Part shown: piece by piece, positions 1 through 6,064 of the stretch | Layout: the number at the start of each line of letters is the position of its first letter | How positions within the stretch are numbered: the stretch's first letter is position 1 | Assembly: GCA_016302585.1 (NCBI GenBank) | Contig: JAEDNI010000017.1 | Location: forward strand, 1-33,902 | Reading direction: 5' to 3' | DNA from: Paludibacteraceae bacterium | GTDB taxonomy: Bacteria; Bacteroidota; Bacteroidia; Bacteroidales; Paludibacteraceae | DNA length: 33,902 bases | Position numbers and translations under genes: made by a program | The notes under the pieces: generated by a model | The model's input: only the letters and a program-made list of their open reading frames with translations | What the model was told of the DNA's origin: nothing | Databases searched by the model: none

Positions 1-1270
1 ATTTCCCTTTTCCTTTTATGATGACGCCGGTAGTAAAAAACAGGATTTTCAGATCGAGAAGGAGCGACATGTTTTCTACGTACACGATGTCGCAGTTGAG
101 TCGTTCGATCATCTTTTCGGTAGTATCGGTATAACCGACGCGAATTGGTCCCCAACTGGTCAGTCCGGGACGCACTTTATACAACAGGCAGTAATACGGC
201 GCCTCCTTCATGATTTGTTCGATAAAGAAAGGCCGTTCCGGTCTTGGGCCTACAATAGACATATCTCCCCGAAGGATATTCCATAACTGCGGCAGTTCAT
301 CAAGGCGGTACTTACGCAGCCAATGTCCGATTTTCGTGATACGCGGGTCGTTATCGTGCGTCAATTGCGGCAGTCCCGCTTCTTCTGCGTCCGTCACCAT
401 CGTGCGGAATTTATAGATATGGAACGGCAGGCCGTATAGACCAATTCGCTCTTGACTATAGAAAACAGGCCCGCGGGAAGAGAGTTTTACTTGCAGTGCA
501 ATCAACGCAAAAAGCGGCGAGAGGAGGATGAGTCCAAGCGCTGAGGCGACAATATCGAATGCCCGTTTGATGCATAGTTCTGCATCGGTCATGTGATAAT
601 CCGTGATGCGGATGAGGGAAGGACGATCCAGTTGCCCGATGCGCGCCGCACCCGTGAGCATGTCATACACGCGCGGGATCATACTTATCTCGCACGAGAG
701 CGGATACAGGCGCGCGATGAGTTGATATAAATCTCGATCGGTGTAACCCTCTTGCAAGTCGATGATCACTTCGTCCTGTTCGCCGGCAATAAGGCTGTCC
801 GCTTCCGCCATGGAGTGTACGGTCTTTGTACGAAGTACCCCGCGGCGACGGGATAACAAGGTGATAGTGACACGAGGGATATAACTCAGCACGAACTGCA
901 AGCTGAAAAGGACAGAGAGAGACACCAGATAGTGCTTGTAGTTCTCCGTCGGATCATCGATGATGATGATAAAGAAAAACAATAACGCTATGACAGCCGC
1001 AGAGACAATAGTCCTCAGGAACTCGCGCCAAAGCGGTTTCTGGAACGGCCGCAGGTAATAGCCGGAGAGGTAATAGACCGTGAGGCAGACCAAAGGATAC
1101 GCTATCAACGGAAGCCGGAAATCGAAGGCTGGAATGAGCACATCCTCCAGCAGTTCCATACGACCCTCAAACACCATCCACCGGAAGCCCAGAAAACACA
1201 GCCACACCAGTTCGCTGCTGATGAGGTCGGCCAGGATATACCAAATTTGTTGTCTTCTCCGAAGGGTCAT
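1..1270 (-). CDS. Polyprenyl-phosphate sugar-1-phosphate transferase (initiating glycosyltransferase), 3' end cut by window edge
   Basis: An open frame starts at ATG 1270 and runs off the left edge after about 423 codons. Four hydrophobic segments fill roughly residues 8-130. A soluble linker follows, then from about residue 230 a bacterial sugar transferase domain (Bac_transf). That domain shows a membrane-entry helix followed by KFRTM, DPRIT, LRKYRLDELPQLWN and VGPRPE, the hallmark motifs of WcaJ/PssY-type enzymes. These enzymes load a hexose-1-phosphate onto undecaprenyl phosphate to start an exopolysaccharide or O-antigen repeat. The last visible residues (GVIIKGKGK) suggest that the true C-terminus lies within a few codons of the edge. 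The start overlaps the tsaC stop by four bases (ATGA), so the two are probably one operon. The sugar specificity cannot be read from the sequence. Confidence 0.9.
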   Translation of the reverse strand, partial: MTLRRRQQIWYILADLISSELVWLCFLGFRWMVFEGRMELLEDVLIPAFDFRLPLIAYPLVCLTVYYLSGYYLRPFQKPLWREFLRTIVSAAVIALLFFFIIIIDDPTENYKHYLVSLSVLFSLQFVLSYIPRVTITLLSRRRGVLRTKTVHSMAEADSLIAGEQDEVIIDLQEGYTDRDLYQLIARLYPLSCEISMIPRVYDMLTGAARIGQLDRPSLIRITDYHMTDAELCIKRAFDIVASALGLILLSPLFALIALQVKLSSRGPVFYSQERIGLYGLPFHIYKFRTMVTDAEEAGLPQLTHDNDPRITKIGHWLRKYRLDELPQLWNILRGDMSIVGPRPERPFFIEQIMKEAPYYCLLYKVRPGLTSWGPIRVGYTDTTEKMIERLNCDIVYVENMSLLLDLKILFFTTGVIIKGKGK

Positions 1271-1878
1271 GGGCGAATGATTTTAAATGAGCCGTCGTTG
1301 TTAATTTTTATGATGCTACTGGGTTCGTGTGGGCAGTCATCGTTCCGACGGAATTGACAGACATAGTCTGCTCCGTTTAAAATAGCCTCTTCTATCTCAT
1401 GATAAAAATGCGCGGTAGGATGTCCGCTGATGTTAGCGGATGTAGAAACAATAGGATGCCGTAACTGTTCACACAAGGCCTTAGAAAAGGGTTCGCCGGT
1501 AATGCGAATACCAATTGAGCCGTCTTCAGCAACCAAATTCGGCGCCAAATTGCGGGCATTCGGATAAATGATCGTTAACGGTTTTACTTCATCATTCTCT
1601 TCATTTCCATCCGTATCTGCCACCTCGAGCAGTGCCCAAGCGGAATCCGGAATGTCGGCGATGTAGTAGTTCAATTTCGCCGGGCTATCCAACAGAACGA
1701 GCATGGATTTGGAGTCCTCGCGTTGCTTGAGCGCATATATCTTCTTTACCGCCTCCGCATTGGTAGCATCGCAACCTATACCCCATACTGTGTCCGTTGG
1801 ATAGACAATGACACCGCCCTCGCGCAGCACCCGCAACGCCTCCTGCAAATCCTCTTTCTCGTATCGGTTCTGTTCCAT
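1267..1878 (-). CDS. tsaC: L-threonylcarbamoyladenylate synthase (TsaC/Sua5/YrdC family)
   Basis: This 203-residue protein makes threonylcarbamoyl-AMP from threonine, bicarbonate and ATP, the first step of t6A modification of ANN-decoding tRNAs. The YrdC signature is clear: VIVYPTDTVWGIGCDA near residue 25, KQRE and KSM in the nucleotide pocket, and a later STSANISG segment. An acidic insertion (about DTDGNEENDE) lies in the middle. The ATG at 1878 is preferred over an in-frame TTG at 1890, because that TTG lies inside the -7 promoter element TAATTTTGC and could not be in the transcript. This leaves an untranslated leader of only a few bases. The downstream sugar transferase overlaps by four bases. 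Confidence 0.92.
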   Translation of the reverse strand: MEQNRYEKEDLQEALRVLREGGVIVYPTDTVWGIGCDATNAEAVKKIYALKQREDSKSMLVLLDSPAKLNYYIADIPDSAWALLEVADTDGNEENDEVKPLTIIYPNARNLAPNLVAEDGSIGIRITGEPFSKALCEQLRHPIVSTSANISGHPTAHFYHEIEEAILNGADYVCQFRRNDDCPHEPSSIIKINNDGSFKIIRP

Positions 1879-1886
1879 AAACGGCT

Positions 1887-1919
1887 GCAAAATTACAACA
1901 AAAATTGCACATATGCAAA
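1887..1919 (-). promoter_or_regulatory. Promoter of tsaC
   Basis: The -7 element TAATTTTGC (1895-1887) and -33 element TTTG (1919-1916, extended to TTTGCATATG) are separated by 20 nt, the Bacteroidetes housekeeping sigma pattern. Transcription should begin around 1883, five or so bases before the ATG. The block from here to about 1960 closely resembles the region upstream of the TPR lipoprotein gene near 33620-33700. Confidence 0.8.
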
Positions 1920-1940
1920 CGTTGAGCCATTTTTCGCCAA

Positions 1941-1957
1941 ATAAAATACGATTTTAT
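1941..1957. promoter_or_regulatory. 17-bp dyad upstream of the tsaC promoter, possible operator
   Basis: ATAAAAT-ACG-ATTTTAT is a perfect 7-bp inverted repeat around a 3-bp centre, about 46 bp upstream of the -7 element. The same arms with a different centre occur at 33676-33692 at almost the same distance from another promoter. Binding by a regulator is inference. Confidence 0.4.
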
Positions 1958-1964
1958 CTATTTT

Positions 1965-2005
1965 GTATATGCCCCGCAGGACGCGAACGTACTTCCGGAG
2001 GGAGA
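1965..2005. repeat. Dispersed intergenic repeat, copy 1
   Basis: The segment starting ATATGCCCCGCAGGACGCG and ending near CCGGAGGGAGAA resembles 33797-33838, with the blocks ATATGCCCCGCA, GCG, GTA, TTC and GGAGGGA in the same order. It lies between the divergent tsaC and dinD promoters. Nothing coding was recognised in 1958-2111. Confidence 0.5.
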
Positions 2006-2063
2006 ATTGCACTAGCAATAATCGACAGAGCGAAGCGGCGGAGAACCCACCCGAATGGGCGTG

Positions 2064-2096
2064 CCGAAATTACTGCTTTTTTTGCGAATACGCAAA
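2064..2096 (-). promoter_or_regulatory. Degenerate minus-strand promoter-like sequence
   Basis: TAATTTCGG (2072-2064) lies exactly 20 nt from TTTG (2096-2093), with the spacer ending in AAAAAGCAG as at gpmI and acpP. The -7 element lacks the usual TTTGC end, so this is either a weak second tsaC promoter or a relic. Confidence 0.3.
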
Positions 2097-2111
2097 TATT
2101 TTGACTTTTTT

Positions 2112-2144
2112 CTTGTGTATGTCAAATTTTTTGTGTACCTTTGC
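2112..2144 (+). promoter_or_regulatory. Promoter of dinD
   Basis: The -33 element CTTG (2112-2115) and -7 element TACCTTTGC (2136-2144) are 20 nt apart. The leader to the ATG at 2164 is about 15 nt. No LexA-type dyad was seen. Confidence 0.7.
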
Positions 2145-2163
2145 ACTCGAAAAGTGAATTAGT

Positions 2164-2988
2164 ATGAAATCAGAAGAAATACAAGCATTGTTTTCGCAAT
2201 TCGAAGCTGCGGCAGTCAATATTGAAGGAGTTGAGTGCTGGAGCGCGCGTGAGTTATGTCCTTTATTGGGGTATACTCAATGGCGTAATTTTGTTAATGC
2301 GATTGATAAGGCACGTGAAGCATGTAGAAATGCGGAGCAAAAGGAATCCGATCATTTTGCTGACGTCAGCAAAACGATACCAATGCCTAAAGGTGCTGAA
2401 AAACAAATAGATGACATTCTTCTTACACGCTATGCTTGTTATCTTGTAGCACAAAACGGCGATCCACGAAAGCCGCAAATTGCTTTTGCACAAACATATT
2501 TTGCCATCCAGACTCGACGCGCTGAGTTGGTAGAACAGCGTATTTTAGAAACGGAACGTGTAAAAGCCAGAATCAAATTACAAGAAACAGAGAAGAAACT
2601 CTCCGGCGTTATGTATGAGCGCGGAGTTAATAATCAAGATTTTGCCTTAATCCGTTCAAAAGGTGATCAAGCTTTATTTAGATTGAGTACTAATCAATTG
2701 AAATTGCGCATGGGTGTTCCGGCAAGTCGACCTGTAGCGGATTTCCTGCCGACGATAAGTATTAAGGCCAAGGATTTTGCAGCCGAGATGACAAGCGTTA
2801 ATATTCAAACAAAAGATCTACGAGGCAGTACTAATATTGAGAAGGAACATATTGAGAACAACGCAGCTGTTCGCAGCATGTTGGTACAACGAGGAATTAT
2901 TCCGGAAAATCTTCCACCCGCAGAAGACATAAAAAAAGTAGAAAGACGTTTGATTAGTGAACAAAAGAAAGCTATTAAGGGGAAATAG
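2164..2988 (+). CDS. dinD: DNA damage-inducible protein D (DinD) homologue
   Basis: The 274-residue protein aligns along its length with the DinD family; E. coli DinD, as I recall it, is about the same length. The clearest blocks are WSARELCPLLGY near residue 25, which resembles the N-terminal DNA-binding fold of Bro-N proteins, then a RYACYLVAQNGDP block followed by QTYFAIQTRR near residues 90-120. E. coli DinD is an SOS-induced protein reported to inhibit RecA filament activity; whether this homologue does the same is inference. The C-terminal third is charged and helical (VKARIKLQETEKK and similar). The gene has its own promoter and a strong terminator, so it is a single-gene unit. Its codons are AT-richer than those of pckA nearby, and dinD is patchily distributed in many phyla, so horizontal acquisition is plausible. 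Confidence 0.88.
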   Translation: MKSEEIQALFSQFEAAAVNIEGVECWSARELCPLLGYTQWRNFVNAIDKAREACRNAEQKESDHFADVSKTIPMPKGAEKQIDDILLTRYACYLVAQNGDPRKPQIAFAQTYFAIQTRRAELVEQRILETERVKARIKLQETEKKLSGVMYERGVNNQDFALIRSKGDQALFRLSTNQLKLRMGVPASRPVADFLPTISIKAKDFAAEMTSVNIQTKDLRGSTNIEKEHIENNAAVRSMLVQRGIIPENLPPAEDIKKVERRLISEQKKAIKGK

Positions 2989-3050
2989 TTTAAAATAAAG
3001 AAAACCAATACCGTCGCTCTGAGACGTTAAACCGGAGGACATAATAAAAG

Positions 3051-3076
3051 ACGTCTGCTTCTGCAGGCGTTTTTTT
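3051..3076 (+). terminator. Rho-independent terminator of dinD
   Basis: ACGTCTGC pairs with GCAGGCGT around a TTCT loop (8 bp, one G-T), followed by seven T. It is nearly identical to the terminator at 4876-4900. Confidence 0.88.
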
Positions 3077-3126
3077 GTACCTGAATTGTTCCCACAATGT
3101 GAATTCTCATACAAGTTGCAAATAAA

Positions 3127-3171
3127 TTTGCACATTCCAAATATTTTTTATACCTTTGCAGTCGCAAAGGT
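3127..3171 (+). promoter_or_regulatory. Promoter of the 3192 lipoprotein gene, with palindrome over the -7 element
   Basis: The -33 element is TTTG (3127-3130) and the -7 element TACCTTTGC (3151-3159), with a 20-nt spacer. The -7 element is one arm of a perfect inverted repeat, ACCTTTGC-AGTC-GCAAAGGT (3152-3171), whose second arm falls at or just after the expected transcription start. This could be an operator or a 5'-end hairpin. Confidence 0.72.
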
Positions 3172-3191
3172 TTTTAAAAAATCATAATATT

Positions 3192-3908
3192 ATGAAAAAT
3201 ATCATTAATTGCGCCCTGATGGCAGAGAAGAAATTATTCGTACTTTTGACAGCAGTTATCTGTTTAGTGGGATGCGGAGAAGGCATATCTTCTAAGAATG
3301 AAATAAACCGGTCGAGTAAATATGCATGGTCTTATATCGGGCAGAAAAGAAGCAATGTAGAGGAACAACTGAAAAATGCAGGATGGAAACAGAATTATTC
3401 CGGCAAAACCTATAGTGGTTCGCCAGTTGTGCTATATGTATATAATCGTCCTTCAGATTTAAGTTGGGGACCATGCCATTATACCAAATATGCTACTTCA
3501 ACTCAAAAAACTAATCGTGATGCTTTATCACGTCTAGTGCAGAATGGAGAACCATATGGTGAATTATTCATGATTTTCGGGGATGATTATGTTAACGAAT
3601 TGGGCTTGTTTTGGTTAGTTAACTCTTCTCAAGGAAAAGAAAAATATCAAACATTCAGCAATAATATCTACAAGGCATTTTCATCCGATTTTGGAACGAA
3701 TGCCAATTGGCGAGGGACGATTGAGTCGTTGTCTTATAGAGATCATCAACAATTTTTAGATGCGTTAGAAAACTATTCTAAGCCGACGACAGAAGAAAAT
3801 GGTTCGTATAGTTCATCGGCAGAGAGAGGCAACTACGAAATCTATACTACGTACGATTATTATTTGAATAATTCCTTCTATATGTCTTTTGAAGGATGGA
3901 ATGATTAA
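3192..3908 (+). CDS. Putative lipoprotein of unknown function
   Basis: I do not recognise this family. The N-terminus has a positively charged start, a hydrophobic core and a lipobox (LVGC), so the mature protein should be lipid-anchored. The rest is hydrophilic and rich in Ser, Asn and Tyr, with no obvious repeats. ATG 3192 gives 238 residues with Cys28; the alternative ATG 3219 gives 229 residues with Cys19, a more usual signal length. An upstream in-frame start near 3156 lies within the -7 element and is rejected. A 40-residue cysteine-rich gene begins two bases after the stop, and the two are probably co-transcribed. The frame is AT-rich with many NNT/NNA codons, like its accessory neighbours and unlike pckA. 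Confidence 0.75.
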   Translation: MKNIINCALMAEKKLFVLLTAVICLVGCGEGISSKNEINRSSKYAWSYIGQKRSNVEEQLKNAGWKQNYSGKTYSGSPVVLYVYNRPSDLSWGPCHYTKYATSTQKTNRDALSRLVQNGEPYGELFMIFGDDYVNELGLFWLVNSSQGKEKYQTFSNNIYKAFSSDFGTNANWRGTIESLSYRDHQQFLDALENYSKPTTEENGSYSSSAERGNYEIYTTYDYYLNNSFYMSFEGWND

Positions 3909-3910
3909 CC

Positions 3911-4033
3911 GTGCTTTGTCCGTATAATAACATAGAATGCCCTTGTACTAAGGAGAATTGTCCGCGACATGGGAAATGTTGCGAGTGCGTGGCACATCAT
4001 AAAAAAACAGGGACGAAGTTGCCGGTGTGTTAA
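3911..4033 (+). CDS. Small cysteine-rich cytosolic protein, DUF6485-like (40 aa)
   Basis: Reading from GTG 3911 gives a 40-residue protein with eight cysteines (positions 3, 10, 12, 17, 23, 24, 26, 40). It has the pattern CPYNNIECPC, then CPRHGKCCECVAHH, ending LPVC. From memory, the CCECV-x-[HY]-H core with a following basic Gly-rich turn and LP-x-C is typical of the small DUF6485-type proteins of anaerobes. The cysteine spacing suggests Zn or Fe-S binding, which is inference. Most members, as I recall, continue past the last Cys; this one stops there. The start is two bases after the preceding stop, and no in-frame ATG exists between the upstream stop and the first Cys. The next 70 bases up to 4106 hold nothing I recognise. 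Confidence 0.7.
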   Translation: MLCPYNNIECPCTKENCPRHGKCCECVAHHKKTGTKLPVC

Positions 4034-4105
4034 GAGGCATTGACTGGGAAAAATGAGGAGATATCTTAAGTCATAGGAATTGATTGGACACTAATACTTG
4101 GACAA

Positions 4106-4861
4106 ATGCTCGGACCAATACTTTTGATAGTATTTATTGCAGCAATCCTGATACTATTCAGGAAACAGATTTTTGCTACAGCCGGAGAGAAAGGAGAGAT
4201 GGCTGTTGCAATAAGATTAAGTAATCTTCCCAAGAATGACTATTTTGTTATCAATGATCTCCTATTCCGACGTCAGAATGGCCGTACTTCACAGATAGAT
4301 CACGTAGTGGTTAGCCGATATGGTATATTTGTGATTGAGACAAAGAATATCTCTGGCTATATCTACGGCGGCGAGTACTCGCAGACATGGACAAGGTTTT
4401 GGCAAGGTTATGCAAGAGGTGGACGATATCAGAAAGATGTAATAGCATTCGACAATCCTGTGCTACAAAATGGTGCGCATGTCAAGGCTCTATATGAGGA
4501 ACTAAAGCAATACAGCGTGCTATATGTACCTATCGTGGCATTCTCGCCTAAAGCAGAATTGCGGGTGGACGTAAAAGGTGTGCCTGTGGTTTATTGGAAC
4601 CAGATAGGCGATGTTATCAAACGATACAAAGAATCATGTATTACTAAAGAACAGGTGCAGGAGATATATGCGAGATTGTTGGCGCTTAATATCAAAGACA
4701 AGAAACAACGCGAACAGCATGCTCATAATGCCCAAATCAACAAACAGAATTATAGCCGTCCTGATTATATGGGGTCCATGTCACATACTGGCTTTACTCA
4801 TTTAGAAGGTGAGGAGAATGATAAAGCATGGGCGGAGTTAAATAGATTATACAAAATGTAA
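4106..4861 (+). CDS. NERD-domain protein with N-terminal membrane anchor
   Basis: The 251-residue protein begins with one hydrophobic helix (about residues 3-18) and continues into a nuclease-related domain (NERD, about residues 27-145). The restriction-endonuclease-like core is visible: E31 in GEKGE, D65 in QIDHVVV, and E78-x-K80 in VIETKN. A lysine- and glutamine-rich linker follows, ending in a short acidic tail. NERD proteins are presumed nucleases or nucleic-acid-processing proteins; the target is unknown. No clear -7 element was found immediately upstream, so it may be read from the promoter at 3127. A strong terminator follows at 4876. The AT-rich composition matches dinD and the lipoprotein. 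Confidence 0.85.
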   Translation: MLGPILLIVFIAAILILFRKQIFATAGEKGEMAVAIRLSNLPKNDYFVINDLLFRRQNGRTSQIDHVVVSRYGIFVIETKNISGYIYGGEYSQTWTRFWQGYARGGRYQKDVIAFDNPVLQNGAHVKALYEELKQYSVLYVPIVAFSPKAELRVDVKGVPVVYWNQIGDVIKRYKESCITKEQVQEIYARLLALNIKDKKQREQHAHNAQINKQNYSRPDYMGSMSHTGFTHLEGEENDKAWAELNRLYKM

Positions 4862-4875
4862 TCAATTCATCAAAG

Positions 4876-4900
4876 GCGTCTGCTTCGGTAGACGTTTTTT
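4876..4900 (+). terminator. Rho-independent terminator after the NERD gene
   Basis: GCGTCTGC pairs with GTAGACGT around a TTCG loop, followed by a T run. About 25 of 29 bases match the dinD terminator, including the AAAG lead-in. Confidence 0.85.
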
Positions 4901-4964
4901 CTTTGCATTTCAGCCTGTTCCTTTCTTGAAAACTCCAAAATTATGATATTTCCGCACCCCAAAA

Positions 4965-4997
4965 TTTGCATATATCAAAAAAAAGTATTATCTTTGC
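4965..4997 (+). promoter_or_regulatory. Promoter of the 5186 gene
   Basis: The -33 element TTTG (4965-4968, extended TTTGCATATA) and -7 element TATCTTTGC (4989-4997) have 20-nt spacing. The resulting leader is about 185 nt, the longest in the window. Confidence 0.78.
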
Positions 4998-5016
4998 ATC
5001 GAAATTGAAAAATAAC

Positions 5017-5079
5017 TTGCTCCGGTTCTTATCTCGTCCTGCGGACTCGAACGATTACTTCTAAACCGGTTTGCAGCAA
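5017..5079 (+). promoter_or_regulatory. Structured 5' leader element upstream of the 5186 gene
   Basis: TTGCT (5017-5021) pairs with AGCAA (5075-5079) and CCGGTT (5022-5027) with AACCGG (5064-5069), giving an 11-bp helix with a 5-nt bulge on the 3' side. It encloses a small hairpin, GTCC-TGC-GGAC (5036-5046). The shape suggests a cis-acting RNA, but it matches no riboswitch I know. The rest of the leader (5080-5185) shows no further strong pairing. Confidence 0.4.
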
Positions 5080-5185
5080 ATTTGAAAAGAAAACCATACG
5101 CGCGTCCTAAGCGCTCCCTACTAATCCTAGACCATGCTTATTGTAACAAACATGTAACTAACTATAAATCAGCAACTTAAAAATC

Positions 5186-5917
5186 ATGTCTCAACATCTG
5201 AAATCTCGCATTATTCGGCGTTTGAAAGCTGCTGTTTCGTACTACCCGCCTCATGCCGACATTTCCGCTTCCCATGCACGGGGAGTGCGCTATTTTGTGC
5301 CGGTAACAGGCATTGATGCGTTGTGGGGCGCCATGAATACCCATAAGGAAGGCCGCCACTACAAAAAACACATCATCGTCCGCCGTGTCCCGCGCCGCGG
5401 AGGACAGCTCCTGCAACTCTACACCTACCGTTTCCCCAAGTCTTGGTCTGCAGCCTGTGTCGCTAACCGCGAACTCATCAAGGAAGCGCAACGCCGCGCA
5501 CATGCCCTCGAACATGACTGCTCCTATGCCGGTATCGACTGGCATATCCGCTTCTTCAAGCATTATTTCCGTGTCGTCAAAGGCGGTGCCGCACCCGAAC
5601 CTGGCATGAAACGCTACTCCCGTTTCTACCAATATACCTACGTCGCCATCTACCGCGAACTCAAGGCCGCACAATCCGAACAAACCCAAGTGCAAGCCAC
5701 CCAACAACAAGCGCAAGCCACCCAACAACAGGCAGAGCCTCTGCAACACCCCGCGCAAACCGCACAACAAGCCCACGAACCCGCGATTAACATGGATGAC
5801 ATCACCTTCGACCCCATCCGATATCTCCCTTCGCGCACTCGCCGTGTCTATCCCTTGCGTCGTGTCCTCGCAGCTCGTGACTACATAAACGACCCGCCAC
5901 CCAAACCCTCCCCCTAA
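5186..5917 (+). CDS. Basic, Gln-rich protein of unknown function
   Basis: I cannot assign a family. The 243-residue product has a strongly basic, aromatic-rich body of about 160 residues (RRVPRRGGQLLQLYTYRF, FPKSWSAACVANRELIKEAQ, FFKHYFRVVKGG). A Gln/Ala-rich linker with tandem QATQQQA units follows at about residues 170-195, then a short tail with two Arg-rich stretches and a Pro-rich end. No signal peptide or membrane helix is seen. The charge suggests nucleic-acid binding, which is inference. Codons end mostly in C or G (CGC, ACC, CAC), unlike the AT-rich genes just upstream and unlike pckA. The start at 5186 is the only early ATG and follows an AT-rich leader. It sits alone between its own promoter and that of pckA. 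Confidence 0.7.
   Translation: MSQHLKSRIIRRLKAAVSYYPPHADISASHARGVRYFVPVTGIDALWGAMNTHKEGRHYKKHIIVRRVPRRGGQLLQLYTYRFPKSWSAACVANRELIKEAQRRAHALEHDCSYAGIDWHIRFFKHYFRVVKGGAAPEPGMKRYSRFYQYTYVAIYRELKAAQSEQTQVQATQQQAQATQQQAEPLQHPAQTAQQAHEPAINMDDITFDPIRYLPSRTRRVYPLRRVLAARDYINDPPPKPSP
5693..5734 (+). repeat. Two tandem 21-bp units inside the 5186 gene
   Basis: CAAGCCACCCAACAACAAGCG is followed directly by a copy with two changes. Each encodes QATQQQA, so length change keeps the frame. Confidence 0.8.
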
Positions 5918-5932
5918 TCCCTAACCCCTATT
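5912..5932 (+). repeat. Heptamer array CCCTAAY x3 over a stop codon
   Basis: CCCTAAT, CCCTAAC and CCCTATT follow one another. The first unit contains the TAA stop (5915-5917) of the 5186 gene. Confidence 0.65.
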
Positions 5933-5952
5933 TGCCAAACAAAAATAGCAAA

Positions 5953-5971
5953 TTTAAGAATTTTTCTTAAA
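5953..5971. promoter_or_regulatory. AT-rich dyad upstream of pckA
   Basis: TTTAAGAA-TTT-TTCTTAAA is a perfect 8-bp inverted repeat ending 13 bp before the pckA -33 element. It could be an operator or a weak terminator of the upstream gene. Confidence 0.3.
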
Positions 5972-5984
5972 AATACGCTTCTTG

Positions 5985-6017
5985 TTTGCATAATTGCAAA
6001 AAATGTAGTACTTTTGT
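5985..6017 (+). promoter_or_regulatory. Promoter of pckA
   Basis: The -33 element TTTG (5985-5988, extended TTTGCATAAT) and -7 element TACTTTTGT (6009-6017) are 20 nt apart. The leader of about 45 nt is almost purely A and T. Confidence 0.8.
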
Positions 6018-6064
6018 AGCCAATTTAAAAATGTTTGATTAAAAATTTAAAAATATTTAATACA

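Noticed and set aside
1267..1890. Longer tsaC from TTG 1890
   Set aside because: The TTG lies within the -7 promoter element, so it would precede the transcript start.
2090..2164. LexA/SOS box upstream of dinD
   Set aside because: No dyad of LexA type is present; only the ordinary promoter is seen.
2164..4861. DinD plus NERD as a defence island
   Set aside because: Neither protein is part of a defence system I can name here, and no methylase, helicase, toxin-antitoxin or CBASS-type gene is present.
5030..5080. tRNA remnant on the minus strand (GACTCGAAC resembles a reversed T-loop)
   Set aside because: No acceptor, D or anticodon stems can be drawn around it.
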